A stretch of DNA of 22,681 nt from Tubiluchus corallicola (GCA_030141605.1 JAQGDQ010001877.1:1-22681); one strand, 5' to 3'. Shown: positions 10,401 to 17,614, numbered from the stretch's first letter. Translations and numbers: made by a program. The notes: generated by a model not told the origin, from the sequence alone.

Positions 10401-11638
10401 CCTTTCAGTCCCAAATTATTTTTTTAATAAGAAAAATTTTTTTGGCTTGGTACTTTTGTTCAGTATGTCCATCTTGTTTACACATAATTATTTTTTTCAG
10501 CCTGTGCCCGCGTGCTAAATATAGCTTATATCCCACGGGATACATTGGGATTTAATGGAAGCATAAAATGTGCTTCATTTTGCATTTTGCTGATAATTTT
10601 TTAAAGTATTTAAGACATTTAGTATGCACGCTATGCTGATCTGTACAAAGTCGTCTCTAAAGTACTGTACCTTGCGCAGTTTTATATGTTATGTAGATTT
10701 TGTAGTTTGCCATTTTATCACCATTTTTAGTCTATTGTTATTGGCTTAAATCAAAATAACTATTAACAGATCAAATAACTGTCAGTTTTAAAATTTTATT
10801 AATTTTAAAGGCAGAAAATATTATCGTATCCCACAGGATACAACGGGTATGAAAGGGTTGAATACAGCAATTTTCATCTGTCATGTATGTTTCAATCGTA
10901 GCAGTTGAACGATGGTAATTTTTGCTAAAACTTCAGTGCTTTGCATATCATCATCATCACCATCATATCATCATCATACGCCCGTCACGTCTATTGTAGA
11001 CATTGGGCCGGCAGAATTCTAAAATAAAAGAAATCTGCCTTCAGACAGGTAAACGCAGCAGTAATCCAGCAAGAAAAACTAGACACTGCTATGCCAGTGG
11101 CTTGTCAGCACCACTTCCGTTTGCACATCAGTCATTTCACGAACATCATGATGCAAATTCATGTCAGTTTTGTGCCAAACATTCCATCCGATGTAGCAAA
11201 AAGTAACAAATGCAAAATTTCACGTGCAACAAATTTCTACCTCAAAACCAATCAGAAATCACTCAGATTTTAGTTTAGGAGTATCACGTGGCAAAAAGAC
11301 CACTGGTCACTATACGTTGAGTGGCAAAAAGACCACTGGTCACTATACGTTGAGTGGCAAAAAGACCACTGGTCACTATACCTTGAGTGGCAAAAAGACC
11401 ACTGGTCACTATACCTTGAAAACTTTTGAAAGCATTTAAAAAACAAATTTGCATAAGACAAATTAACAAAAGAAATAAACAAAATTGAAGTGAATTTTAT
11501 CTAAATTTGCCATAGTCATACCTCTTGATACACGTGATCAGATAAAGCGCTGACGGTGGCGCCACTGTGCGCTATTGATGGCAGTGGTATGCTGTCATCA
11601 ATGTCCACTTCACCATCTCCTGCTATTTCCACCTCCAT
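1314..11638 (-). CDS. ZNF143: ZNF143/ZNF76-like C2H2 zinc-finger transcription factor (7 coding exons, 3' end off window)
   Basis: Joined exons, in order: 11638-11522, 10275-10077, 8728-8531, 7516-7419, 6225-6082, 4093-3892, 1493-1314. They total 1138 coding bases with every junction in phase. Four acidic motifs of the type VxLxDGSxAY lie in the N-terminal half, then fingers containing [34 protein letters not shown] and [18 protein letters not shown]. This order and these finger-core sequences are diagnostic of the Staf family (ZNF143 and ZNF76). Those proteins bind SBS elements in snRNA and many mRNA promoters and activate Pol II and Pol III transcription through DG-x-AY repeats. Fingers 1-5 of the usual seven are visible; fingers 6-7 and the C-terminal region must lie left of position 1. 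Invertebrates usually have one member, so ZNF143 versus ZNF76 cannot be separated. Family assignment is near certain; exact exon edges are inferred from splice consensus and phase. Confidence 0.95.
1475..2034 (-). repeat. 41-bp minisatellite built from the exon 7 acceptor (block 1)
   Basis: About 13 copies beyond the exon, unit about 41 bases. On the minus strand each copy reads intron tail TTTTTGTGTTTACAG, then GAGAGAAACCATTTAGATGT, the first coding bases of exon 7. Copies come in three acceptor states: CAG (intact), TAG (usable) and TTG (AG destroyed). In order from the exon: CAG, then TAG x3, TTG x3, CAG x2, TTG, CAG, TTG, with a diverged final copy. Since 41 is not a multiple of 3, use of neighbouring acceptors would shift frame. 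Confidence 0.9.
2020..2482. repeat. Segmental duplication, copy 1
   Basis: The sequence from the last 41-bp unit through ACACAAAATGAG recurs at 2762-3223 at an offset of about 742 bases. There are only scattered substitutions and small indels (for example CACACAGG versus CACAGG), so the duplication is recent. Confidence 0.95.
2505..2772 (-). repeat. 41-bp minisatellite from exon 7 acceptor (block 2)
   Basis: Seven further copies of the unit in 1475-2034, with acceptor states in order TTG, CAG, CAG, TTG, CAG, TTG, diverged. It is part of a segmental duplication whose non-repetitive flank is also present twice. Confidence 0.9.
2762..3223. repeat. Segmental duplication, copy 2
   Basis: Near-identical to 2020-2482. 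It ends directly before the 23-bp donor array. The duplicated unit carries a 41-bp acceptor block with it, so decoy acceptors were multiplied a second time. Confidence 0.95.
3233..3897 (-). repeat. 23-bp minisatellite built from the exon 6 donor site
   Basis: About 29 copies of a 23-base unit which on the minus strand reads GAATTCATACAGGTGAGTCA plus ATT. The true exon 6 end is CGAATTCATACAG|GTGAGTCA, so the array repeats the last coding bases and the 5' splice site. Nearly all copies keep CAG|GTGAGT. Marker variants (CTTTAT with GAATTT, then TGCACG) recur 299 bases (13 units) apart, showing block duplication. Confidence 0.97.
3892..4093 (-). CDS. ZNF143: ZNF143-like coding exon 6 (end of finger 1, fingers 2 and 3)
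   Basis: Acceptor GTTTGTTACAG|GTTCAT and donor CATACAG|GTGAGT, phase 0 to phase 1, 67 codons. It begins [14 protein letters not shown] (His pair of finger 1), then finger 2 with [19 protein letters not shown] and finger 3 with [14 protein letters not shown]. All Cys2-His2 ligands and the TGEKPY linker are intact. Both edges of this exon are copied many times in adjacent intron DNA: its acceptor with the first 43 coding bases in a 69-bp array, and its donor in a 23-bp array. I chose the acceptor at 4093 because it is the last before the intact finger, but acceptors at 4162 and 4231 are in frame and could also be used. Confidence 0.93.
4050..4530 (-). repeat. 69-bp minisatellite built from the exon 6 acceptor
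   Basis: About six and a half clear 69-base copies plus a degenerate one near 4500-4530. Each minus-strand unit has GGTTTGTTACAG or CGTTACAG followed by GTTCATGAAAGAGTACATAC and the next bases of exon 6, then GACTCACCCGTGTA of intron. Candidate acceptors (first exon base) lie at 4093, 4162, 4231, 4334, 4403 and 4472. One copy (4260-4294) has lost its acceptor through a 35-base deletion. The unit length is 3x23, so the two acceptors nearest the exon stay in frame. Confidence 0.95.
4531..4845. other. Intron sequence, no feature
   Basis: AT-rich sequence between the acceptor array and the 40-bp array. I see no coding match or element. Confidence 0.5.
4846..6012. repeat. 40-bp intronic minisatellite
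   Basis: About 28 copies of a 39-41 base unit, on the plus strand GAACATCAGGTAGATAGCAG plus AACAGCTGGAAAATGGTAAA. It holds an E-box palindrome CAGCTG and a CAGGTAGAT core on the plus strand. Variant blocks (CTGGTAAGCGG followed by a short unit) recur 526 bases apart (4950 and 5476), so higher-order duplication has occurred. It fills most of intron 5 but does not include either splice site of that intron. Confidence 0.95.
6082..6225 (-). CDS. ZNF143: ZNF143-like coding exon 5 (linker and first half of zinc finger 1)
   Basis: Acceptor CATTTCTTACCAG|CACTCT and donor GTAAAG|GTAATG, phase 0 to phase 0, 48 codons. It starts [16 protein letters not shown], a Ser/Thr-rich linker, then [20 protein letters not shown] and HVK. 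The two zinc-binding Cys are here; the two His of the same finger are in the next exon, so an intron splits finger 1. The open frame runs on into a 40-bp tandem array in the intron, which is not coding. Confidence 0.93.
6496..6859. repeat. 28-bp minisatellite with perfect antisense 5' splice sites
   Basis: About 13 nearly identical copies of a 28-base unit, plus strand AACAGGTAAGTACTAGATGA then TATTAGCT. Most copies have CAGGTAAGTA, the full consensus 5' splice site, on the strand opposite to the host gene; a few have CGGGTAAGTA. In the sense intron RNA the unit reads TACTTACCTG, the same as the 5' end of U1 snRNA. Confidence 0.97.
6860..7065. other. Intron sequence, no feature
   Basis: AT-rich; nothing recognised apart from a TTTAGGAAATTTCCTAAA palindrome at about 7012-7029. 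Confidence 0.5.
7066..7397. mobile_element. pogo/Tigger-like MITE
   Basis: Terminal inverted repeats of about 24 bases: left TAGTCGACCCTCGTTAAACC, right ending in the complement of CAGTCAACCCTCGTTAAACC. It is flanked by TA at 7064-7065 and 7398-7399. CAGTYRACCCTCGnTAA termini with TA target duplication are typical of the pogo group of Tc1/mariner elements. At 332 bases there is no transposase. It lies 21 bases past the donor of exon 4. Confidence 0.85.
7419..7516 (-). CDS. ZNF143: ZNF143-like coding exon 4 (fourth DG-x-AY repeat)
   Basis: Acceptor CAATTTTACAG|ATGG and donor GAG|GTAAAC, phase 1 to phase 0. The 98 bases encode [20 protein letters not shown] followed by a short helix-like acidic segment ending [19 protein letters not shown] is almost identical to repeats in vertebrate ZNF143. 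The exon is too short to stand out as an open frame and was found by reading the minus strand for the repeat motif. A pogo-like MITE ends 21 bases past its donor. Confidence 0.92.
7646..7713. repeat. 25-bp tandem repeat, 2.7 copies
   Basis: Unit AATCTCAGCAGAACAGACAT plus CGCAC, with one mismatch in the first copy. It is intronic. No splice motif is seen in it. Confidence 0.95.
8026..8485. mobile_element. piggyBac-like MITE, copy A
   Basis: Closely related to 10400-10857. The right end is GGGTATGAAAGGG followed by TTAA (8486-8489); the left end, CCTTTCAGTCCC, has lost its TTAA. A subterminal near-palindrome GTATCCCACGGGATAC occurs near the right end, and a similar TATCCCACGGGATA lies internally (about 8158-8172). 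CCCTTT termini with TTAA targets are typical of piggyBac elements. No transposase. Confidence 0.8.
8531..8728 (-). CDS. ZNF143: ZNF143-like coding exon 3 (second and third DG-x-AY repeats)
   Basis: Acceptor AACAAACAG|GCTCATCAG and donor ATTG|GTATGT, phase 1 to phase 1. It encodes about 65 residues holding two activation repeats, [15 protein letters not shown] and [15 protein letters not shown], separated by a lysine/phenylalanine-containing linker. The LEDGSTAY core matches the repeated transactivation motifs of vertebrate ZNF143. A piggyBac-like MITE starts 41 bases past the donor. Confidence 0.92.
8853..9967. mobile_element. hAT-type (Charlie-like) element with an internal 36-bp array
   Basis: Terminal inverted repeats CAGGGGTGTGCAAATT and AATTTGCACACCCCTG, with a perfect 8-base target duplication GCTTAGTA at 8845-8852 and 9968-9975. 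These features define a hAT element; the GGGCCGC-rich ends resemble Charlie-type families. No transposase is encoded. About 18 copies of a 36-base unit fill 9270-9915, whereas the sibling element at 18418-18695 has one copy. The long open frames here (309 and 239 codons) simply read this 12-codon repeat. Confidence 0.92.
9270..9915. repeat. 36-bp CpG-rich minisatellite inside the hAT element
   Basis: Unit ATTAGGTTGACATATCACTT then CGCGGGCCGCATTTTC, about 18 copies, very homogeneous in the centre with variant copies at both ends. Each unit has three intact CpG sites, unlike the AT-rich surroundings. The unit length being a multiple of 3 keeps open frames on both strands. Confidence 0.95.
10013..10051. 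mobile_element. pogo-like element, solitary right end
   Basis: GGTCCGGTTTAACGAGGGTC then GACTG, followed by TA, matches the right terminus of the MITE at 7066-7397, and ATCCGGGCTAACGGGG matches the inside of its left end. No opposite end is seen nearby, so it is a fragment. It lies about 25 bases past the donor of exon 2. Confidence 0.75.
10077..10275 (-). CDS. ZNF143: ZNF143-like coding exon 2 (first DG-x-AY repeat)
   Basis: Acceptor TTTCTTCCTAG|GTAAAA; the frame reads [16 protein letters not shown] and continues to a first activation repeat, [16 protein letters not shown], then TSIDEG. Two donors are possible: GAAG|GTTGGT at 10077, or a better-looking GTAAAT four bases further on. Only the first restores frame with the next exon (leftover G joined to GC gives Gly), so I chose it. 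Phase 0 in, phase 1 out. A pogo-like transposon end begins about 24 bases past the donor. Confidence 0.88.
10400..10857. mobile_element. piggyBac-like MITE, copy B
   Basis: TTAA (10396-10399), then CCCTTTCAGTCCC at the left and GGGTATGAAAGGG at the right, followed by TTGA (a mutated TTAA). It is closely related along its length to 8026-8485, with short indels. No coding capacity. It lies in intron 1 of the ZNF143-like gene. Confidence 0.87.
10946..11010 (+). repeat. CAT microsatellite with possible LINE tail
   Basis: An interrupted (ATC)n tract at 10946-10977 is followed by CGCCCGTCACGTCTATTGTA and GACATTGGGCC. That resembles a short conserved 3' segment seen next to such tracts in some RTE-like retroposons. 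The match is from general recall and weak. Confidence 0.35.
11288..11418. repeat. 33-bp tandem repeat, 4 copies
   Basis: Unit GTGGCAAAAAGACCACTGGT plus CACTATACSTTGA. The core GACCACTGGTC is an 11-base palindrome. Being a multiple of 3 the array stays open in several frames (for example [11 protein letters not shown] repeated), but nothing suggests it is translated. It is in intron 1. Confidence 0.95.
11522..11638 (-). CDS. ZNF143: ZNF143-like coding exon 1 (start codon exon)
   Basis: The 39 codons begin [20 protein letters not shown] and end DHVYQE before the donor GAG|GTATGA, phase 0. The ATG at 11638 has G at -3 and G at +4, a good initiation context, and an in-frame TAA lies 21 bases upstream, so translation cannot start earlier in this exon. 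A pyrimidine-rich stretch followed by CACCAG just upstream (about 11644-11665) looks like a 3' splice site, which would leave only TGGTC as 5' UTR here and imply an upstream non-coding exon. The peptide is acidic, as expected for the activation region, but this N-terminus is not itself conserved. Confidence 0.8.
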
Positions 11639-11761
11639 GACCACTGGTGTGGGAAATTAAAAACCTAGAGTAGAACTCCACGACTGTTATGTGATCATTG
11701 CGGAAGAACTGAAAATGAAATGACTTATGAAAAGCCGACATTATTCCTCTTGTCCTTAAAC

Positions 11762-12250
11762 CAGGGATGAGAATGACAAATTGCAAAAAACTCTGAAACA
11801 GGCCGGGGGTTTGGAAGCCCCCATGGGGGTTCAAGGAGGCGAAGCAACAAATAGCAATTTTGTGACCATAGAGAACCTCTAAGTGGACTTAAAATATCAA
11901 TTACCTTGTTTCGTGCATAATTTAAAATACCCAACTATCAAGGATACATGATACCTAATTGTCTCAAAAATGCCTAAGTACTGGCTGCTCCTATGCAAAA
12001 GTATATAAAAACTGTCTGCAATTGACTCAAATAACTCCACACAATTGATTCTATATTTTTATACATAGTGGTTACACTGATGTACGTGATGTAAACAAAG
12101 TGACATCCTGCCACCTAGCGATCAGCTTGTGAAATAATGTACTGGGTCCGTAAAAATTTTCTCAACGAATTCACGCGATTTACAAAAATGGCACTACTGG
12201 TCTTCCAAAAACTCGGAATTCCGCCTATCCGCGGAAAATTCTCATCCCTG
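11762..12250. mobile_element. hAT-type MITE with CAGGGATGAGAAT ends
   Basis: Left end CAGGGATGAGAATGAC, right end ATTCTCATCCCTG, and a perfect 8-base target duplication CCTTAAAC at 11754-11761 and 12251-12258. The length is 489 bases. No transposase; the short open frames within it have no recognisable product. Confidence 0.9.
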
Positions 12251-12258
12251 CCTTAAAC

Positions 12259-12844
12259 AGAGGCAAAGTTCCCTGGTTCGTGCCCATAATGCACAGCAAA
12301 TAAATACTGGTAAATTCCTACTTTCAATTTTTATTTCAAACCTTTCAAAGCGTTACAGGGCCATTTATCTTTGTTGACAAGTATATTTCTTGTTCTTTGT
12401 TGGAGCTAGCACTAAGCTGACAACTAGGACACTGATTACTGAAGTTTTGGTTGTTTTAAAAATAACACAAAGAGCTGAGACACTCAGCAACTAACAGGCA
12501 GTCACTAAATTAACTCTCTGGCTAGCTCACAGTAGTAGTAAGTCATTTATTTATCAACTTTTACACTAAATATAACAACATAATTTAGTATGAGGGTATT
12601 AGTGATATGACTGATATGACAATATATTTTACAAACTATATAAAAAAAGATTAAGCAGCTTATGACCAATAATAGACCTCCACAAAATGTGCCAGAATCT
12701 TAACCAGACGTCGAACACTAAACCTGAACTTTGGTGTACTTTTATAGGCTTCAACTTTTAACTGCTGTGAACAATGTAATGCACTAAGCTACGTTATTGG
12801 GCAAAACCCCAACATAAAATTTGATTTTTATGAAAAGTATCAAC
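12259..12844. other. Intergenic or intronic sequence, no feature
   Basis: AT-rich; no coding match, RNA gene or element ends recognised. Confidence 0.45.
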
Positions 12845-12946
12845 TTCCTGGAATCATCCATGGCTGAGAAAACACATGTTCCTGGAATCATCCACGGCTG
12901 AGAAAACACGTGTTCCTGGAATCATCCACGGCTGAGAAAACATGTG
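12845..12946. repeat. 34-bp tandem repeat, 3 copies
   Basis: Unit TTCCTGGAATCATCCAYGGC plus TGAGAAAACACRTG, three copies with a few differences. Confidence 0.95.
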
Positions 12947-12972
12947 TCACCTGCTGGTTATGTGAAGATTAT

Positions 12973-13205
12973 AGAAGTACCGCACCGCTTTCCTTTGGAC
13001 TACACCAGGGAGGAAGAGAGGGGGTTCCTGTTGTCTGGGGAACTCAGGCTCTGCATACACCTTGCCCAGGCGTGCGCCCTGGAGACGTTCAAGGATCGCA
13101 CTGCTCAGCCACAGTCGACGCTGCAGCTCCATTAATGTGATCAATAACTGACTCTCTTGGCGCACACTCCATTGTCTTCCGAGACAGAAGGATGCCAACC
13201 AACCA
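12973..13205. mobile_element. GC-rich inserted segment bounded by 14-bp direct repeats
   Basis: The identical 14-mer TATGTGAAGATTAT lies on both sides (12959-12972 and 13206-13219), as left by a retroposon insertion. The segment ends CCAACCAACCA on the plus strand. It is much richer in GC than its surroundings and is open on both strands. The plus frame includes RFPLDYTREEERGFLLSGEL; the minus frame includes MELQRRLWLSSAILERL. I recognise neither as a known protein. The TGTCTTCCGAGACAGAAGG block resembles a dispersed animal repeat, but I cannot name it. An exon of an unknown gene remains possible. Confidence 0.5.
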
Positions 13206-13460
13206 ATATGTGAAGATTATGACAGCATGCTGAATTTTTATTCCTGCACTGCGCATAGTAATATTAACACAGGATTAGTGCAGCTCTTTCAAATTGTGAA
13301 AGGATCAAATCCGCACAGATTGACCCAAAAAATAACCTTTGGATGACCTTTACCTATACCCGGCCTTAAAAATTGGAAAACTTATGCAACTCAAATTGCT
13401 TTCTTGTGAAATTTTGCCCACATAACTTATTGTTTGGGTACCAGAAAATTTACTGCTTAA

Positions 13461-13913
13461 CTCCTTTAGGACCGTAAGCATTTGCTTACTCCCCACACAA
13501 TGGTGTATACATACAAGGTGAATTTGGTTACCGTAGACAAATTAAAAACAACTTTTGACTAAAAAATTGTAATAGTATCACTTGTGAAATTAAAAATTTC
13601 AACTCTTTAGACACAACTCTGCACAGCAGATGGTTCTCTCAGGTTGCAGCAAGCAGGGGATCAATAAAATAGTATGGACGATCGCGCACGTGTACACCAG
13701 ACTAAGCTACTCAATTTTTTCAAAAGTTTTTCTTAATTTTATCCAATTAAAAAACTCATAAATGTTTAAACAGACAGCTCGATTGAATAGCCCAGATTCT
13801 CATGAACAGAACAGTACCTAATTTGTAATAATTTAGCTATGTCTGTGCTCATACAGTAACAGAAAGTCATATGTCTTACAAGACCTATTTTGAATGATGT
13901 GGTACTGAAAGAG
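13461..13913. mobile_element. piggyBac-like MITE, second subfamily
   Basis: TTAA on both sides (13457-13460 and 13914-13917). Ends CTCCTTTAGGACC and GGTACTGAAAGAG are inverted repeats with three differences. Length 453, close to the other two MITEs, but the interior differs. A near-palindrome GTAAGCATTTGCTTAC directly follows the left terminus. No coding capacity. Confidence 0.72.
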
Positions 13914-13917
13914 TTAA

Positions 13918-14640
13918 CCAACCAACCAACTAAATCTCAAAAATTATAGTCATCATGAAAAAGAAAACTTTAAAAACCAAAAAGTGTAAATCTGTTAAAC
14001 AAATTCTGGATTTATCAACCAAGCCAAACATAATAGTGTATTGGTTAGGTGAGCTGCCACATGAATTATTATGATAGTTTAAGCCTCGGTATGATACCTC
14101 TGAACAAAGCAGTGCACTCAAAACTTGGCAATGTAGCTTACAGATGTACAGGCTGAACCAGTAGATCCACAGAGTACAGGGTAACTATAAATTAATTAAT
14201 TTCCAAAAGACAAGTTAGTATTTTAATTTGGTGAAAGCTGTTTCTAACTACCGTACCAAACATATAGATATAAATATTTTTACCTGTTGAGAAATTGCAT
14301 AAAATTTTATTACTATCAATACTATCACAAATACTTATTTGCAGGTTTGTTGAACATTACTATTACTAGTATTATTAATAAGTAATAGTAATAGTATTAA
14401 AGTATTATCAATTATGCTGGGCCCACTAGACCAGCAGCGAATCGTCAGCAGCCATGTCTGAGGCATTTTTGATTTGAAGCGACTTCGTACCAAAGACCAA
14501 TTAAATGCATTTTGAGCGAAAACACCAAATGTATTAAACAGTGATTTAATCAAAAACTGTAAAGTGTAAAGGCACGTGAAAAATCAAAAGCGAATTTAGC
14601 AGACAAAATCACTTACACAATGCACACTGGGACATTCCTG
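13918..14640. other. AT-rich sequence with a small inverted repeat
   Basis: No gene recognised. A perfect 11-base inverted repeat TTACTATTACT / AGTAATAGTAA sits at 14357-14391 with a 13-base loop. It is too AT-rich to call a terminator or RNA. Confidence 0.5.
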
Positions 14641-14662
14641 TCCACAATTCCTGTAAACCAAA

Positions 14663-14743
14663 ATGGCGAGCAATAAAGATTTTGGGAATTTGTTAGTGAA
14701 CGACGCACCGCTTGTAAACATCACTGACAAGAGAGGAAGATAA
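14663..14743 (+). other. Possible start-of-gene context with YY1-like motif
   Basis: AAAATGGCG at 14660-14668 matches the YY1 motif often found at animal start codons. The ATG begins a 26-codon frame, MASNKDFGNLLVNDAPLVNI then TDKRGR. A donor-like CTT|GTAAAC lies within it. No continuing exon was found on the plus strand, so this is only a weak hint of a promoter or first exon. Confidence 0.15.
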
Positions 14744-14744
14744 C

Positions 14745-14803
14745 TTATGCGGATATGCAGTTGCGCATACCGCATTCCTCCGTGTTTGCAGATGCAAACA
14801 CGG
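14745..14803. repeat. Pair of adjacent hairpins
   Basis: 14780-14803 is a perfect inverted repeat, CCGTGTTTGCA / TGCAAACACGG, with a two-base centre. Just upstream, TGCGGATATGCA and TGCGCATACCGCA form an imperfect hairpin. The repeated GCGGAT text nearby suggests a transposon subterminal region, but no ends were identified. Confidence 0.6.
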
Positions 14804-15489
14804 ATGGATAGTTAATTTGTTGCGGAATACGGATTGGGGTGGCTATGCCACTTTTGCGGATTTTACTCAAAGATGAGGCACATACGCAAGTCCTGCCAAA
14901 AATTTTTTCTAATTTCAAATACAATTTTTAGAATGACAAAATCGTGGCTAATTTAGATAATAACAATAATTCAATTATTTGGTGTGCTTTCTACAGTAAC
15001 GAAATATATAATTGCTGATTTTCAAAATCTCATGTGTGGTTTTGCGGATGCGGATAGATTAGAAAGTTTTACCCACTCTCTGTCATTGACTAATGCTTAT
15101 AACCACAGACACATGCTCTCAACTCGCGACGAAATGGGCGAGCCACAAATAATTAGGGATGAGCATTCTCTACCAGACAGCAAATTCGAATCGAATGAAA
15201 TTTATGACTTTGATCAGTATTTTGAATTCGAATTAATATAGGAAGATTTTCGAATAAGTGTTCGACCACTTGTAAAATTGGTCTTACAAAGGTCATGCGT
15301 TTTATTCGCTTTTGTTCTGCAGTAAACTACTAATAATTTATTTAAAATTGTCTATAGAAATCACAGCTAAATTATGCTAAATGCATGATGTTTCAATCAT
15401 TTAACTGATAAAGAACGTATGTGATTGAATTACTCGGAATCTATAGTTTTAGGTTAAGTCATTTTATTATAAGTTAAGACATTTTATTA

Positions 15490-15960
15490 ATTTTTCTATT
15501 TTGAAAATGGTCTACCATGCATTAGTCTATCCGTACCTCCAATACTGTGTGTTGTCATGGTGGCAAACAAAAAATACTTATTACAACCACTATTAACAGT
15601 TCAGAATAAAGTAGTTAAATATATGACCTTCACCAATTACAGAGACCATGCAACACCATAGTGCATACACCTTAGTTTATTGAAAATAGAAGATATTTAT
15701 AATCATGAATTATTTAAATTCATGTATATGTATAATAACTGGCAGTTGCCTGAATTATATACTAACTACTTTACCTTAATCAAAGATGTTCACTCTCACT
15801 ATACTAGGTCTTCCAGTATGGGACATTATTTTCAAACACGATTTAACACAGCGTATGGCTTAAATACCTTACAAATGGATTACAGTACAATGGAGTTATT
15901 TTGTGGAATAGCGTGTCCAAGGCAATCATTTTTAATTTGTAAATATTCAATGGCATAGAA
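15490..15960 (+). pseudogene. Decayed non-LTR retrotransposon reverse-transcriptase C-terminus
   Basis: Frames encode YHALVYPYLQYCVLSWW, then after stops and shifts KIEDIYNHELFKFMYMYNNW, LPELYTNYFTLIKDVHSHYT and RSSSMGHYFQTRF, then in another frame LWNSVSKAI. The order AL-YPYL-YC, KLEDIY...FMY, HSYxTR and LWNS is the usual C-terminal end of LINE reverse transcriptases in animals (Jockey/CR1 group and relatives). At least two frameshifts and several stops show it is dead. Clade assignment is uncertain. Confidence 0.75.
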
Positions 15961-16372
15961 TACCAGAAGTTTTTTCCCTTTTTTGAGCACGTGTGTCTTT
16001 TTGCACTAATGCTTTTCTTTTACTAATAGGTATCTTTACAACTTTTGTTACTTTATTAATAAAATGTATAAATCAATTAAAATGAAATTATTCATTCATC
16101 GCAGCCTGTATCTATATCTGTTTCCACTTGGAAAATGCTCTTAGCTTATAACCAGCAAATACCAGTGATACAAAAATTTTTTGAATGTATTATTGTAGCA
16201 TTAATTTTGTTAATGAATCACATATTCTTATAATTTGCCCCCTCCCTCCTCATAGCCATCTTTAATGATGGCGACATTACTACCATCAATTATATTTAAA
16301 TGTTCTATACAATTATAGTTATTACTACAAGTATAATGTATAATTTAATCTCTTCTCCCCACTTAAATTTGG

Positions 16373-16388
16373 ATATATATATATATAT
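16373..16388. repeat. TA microsatellite
   Basis: Short (AT)n tract about 16 bases long. Confidence 0.8.
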
Positions 16389-16868
16389 CTTTGGATATAC
16401 AAGTAAGCAATATGGCGCATTGTAATACAAGTACATGGTACATTGACAGATAATCACATAATTCATATTCGATTCGTAGCTATGTAAAAAAACTTTCTCA
16501 CTCTTTAAGGCTCACTCAAAATCGTAATTACATATTATGTTTTCCTTTCTCAACTTTCAGGTTTATTGCTCTTATACCATTGCTATTATTACATCATTTA
16601 CTTCATCCTTATTTACATTCAGTTATCTACAGCAGCATGCATAACTATAATCATTTTCTCATTTAAGTAAGGTGAGTGTGTTAATGTCCGTATTGTCGTA
16701 CACTCACCTCGCACTACTCAAATTATTTTATTTAAAGTTTATTAATGTGTTTGATATCGTATAATTGTTGTGTGAAATAAAATTCATAGTTTTCGGTTCG
16801 AATAGAATAGGAATTAAAAAACCGTAACGTTCGAACACGAACGATGGACGCTCACACTTACTAATAAT

Positions 16869-17614
16869 TATTGTTCTTGGACAGTTTCCTTTTCATCTAT
16901 CAAACAGTTCAGTGGATACTGCCTTCTGTAGACCATACTTATACAAAATTTATTGCCGCAGTCTTGTGTTATTGTATTTTTGTTGTTTTGTTTCACAAAC
17001 AATTAACAATACAATTAGAAAATTGGAATGTTTCTACTGTACAGCAGTAGCACTCTGTTTCTTGATGATGACTGGCAGTGTGATGTAGAATCACTGGAGT
17101 TTTTTAATAAAAAGTTTATAAAATTTATTGTATATTGCTTGTTTATGAGACGGATGTTGTTCTTATTACAAAGAATTTTTCAAGTGAGCACAGTAGTAGA
17201 AATGCCAGCCATGAATATCATCAAAAATAATAACATTAAAATTGTGGAAAGAAACGTGAATCATGTAACAATAGAAACTGCTACTATAACCAAGTGTCGT
17301 GCCGAATGTGACGATTAAACCTGGTGACAACTAACGGTCAGTCATATACCTATTACAAATAATTGTCAAAGTAATATGGTAGTGAAAAATCAAAAAGAAA
17401 ACTCTAGCAACTGTTTTAGTTCAAATACTTTAATCTTTAGAAAATAATTTTTACAAAAAATTTAAGAATTACAAATATATGTCACATAAAATAGATCTCC
17501 AGATGCACAATTTAGTACAAAAAGAAATTTCCCACGTGGCATTTGCTAATCATCAAAAATTATGCTTTGTTAAAATGGTACAAATTCTAAATGATGGACA
17601 GTACAAAAAAACTT
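16869..17614. other. AT-rich sequence, no gene supported
   Basis: A 96-codon plus-strand frame (17028-17318) starts MFLLYSSSTLFLDDDWQ but matches no family I know. It has AT-driven composition and no clear splice or promoter context, so I do not call it a gene. Confidence 0.4.

Larger units (their letters stand above)
15154..16860. mobile_element. Probable large hAT-type element
   Basis: Left end TAGGGATGAGCATTC and inverted right end TAAGTGTGAGCGTCC agree at 10 of 15 positions. They are flanked by CAAATAAT (15146-15153) and CTAATAAT (16861-16868), an 8-base duplication with one mismatch. Both subterminal regions carry TTCGAA-type motifs. The interior has no recognisable transposase but contains a decayed LINE fragment. 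The AT-rich target duplication and imperfect ends make this probable, not certain. Confidence 0.45.

Noticed and set aside
14984-15241. Plus-strand 85-codon frame as a gene
   Set aside because: No recognisable family, and it crosses the left end of the probable hAT element at 15154; composition is like the surroundings.
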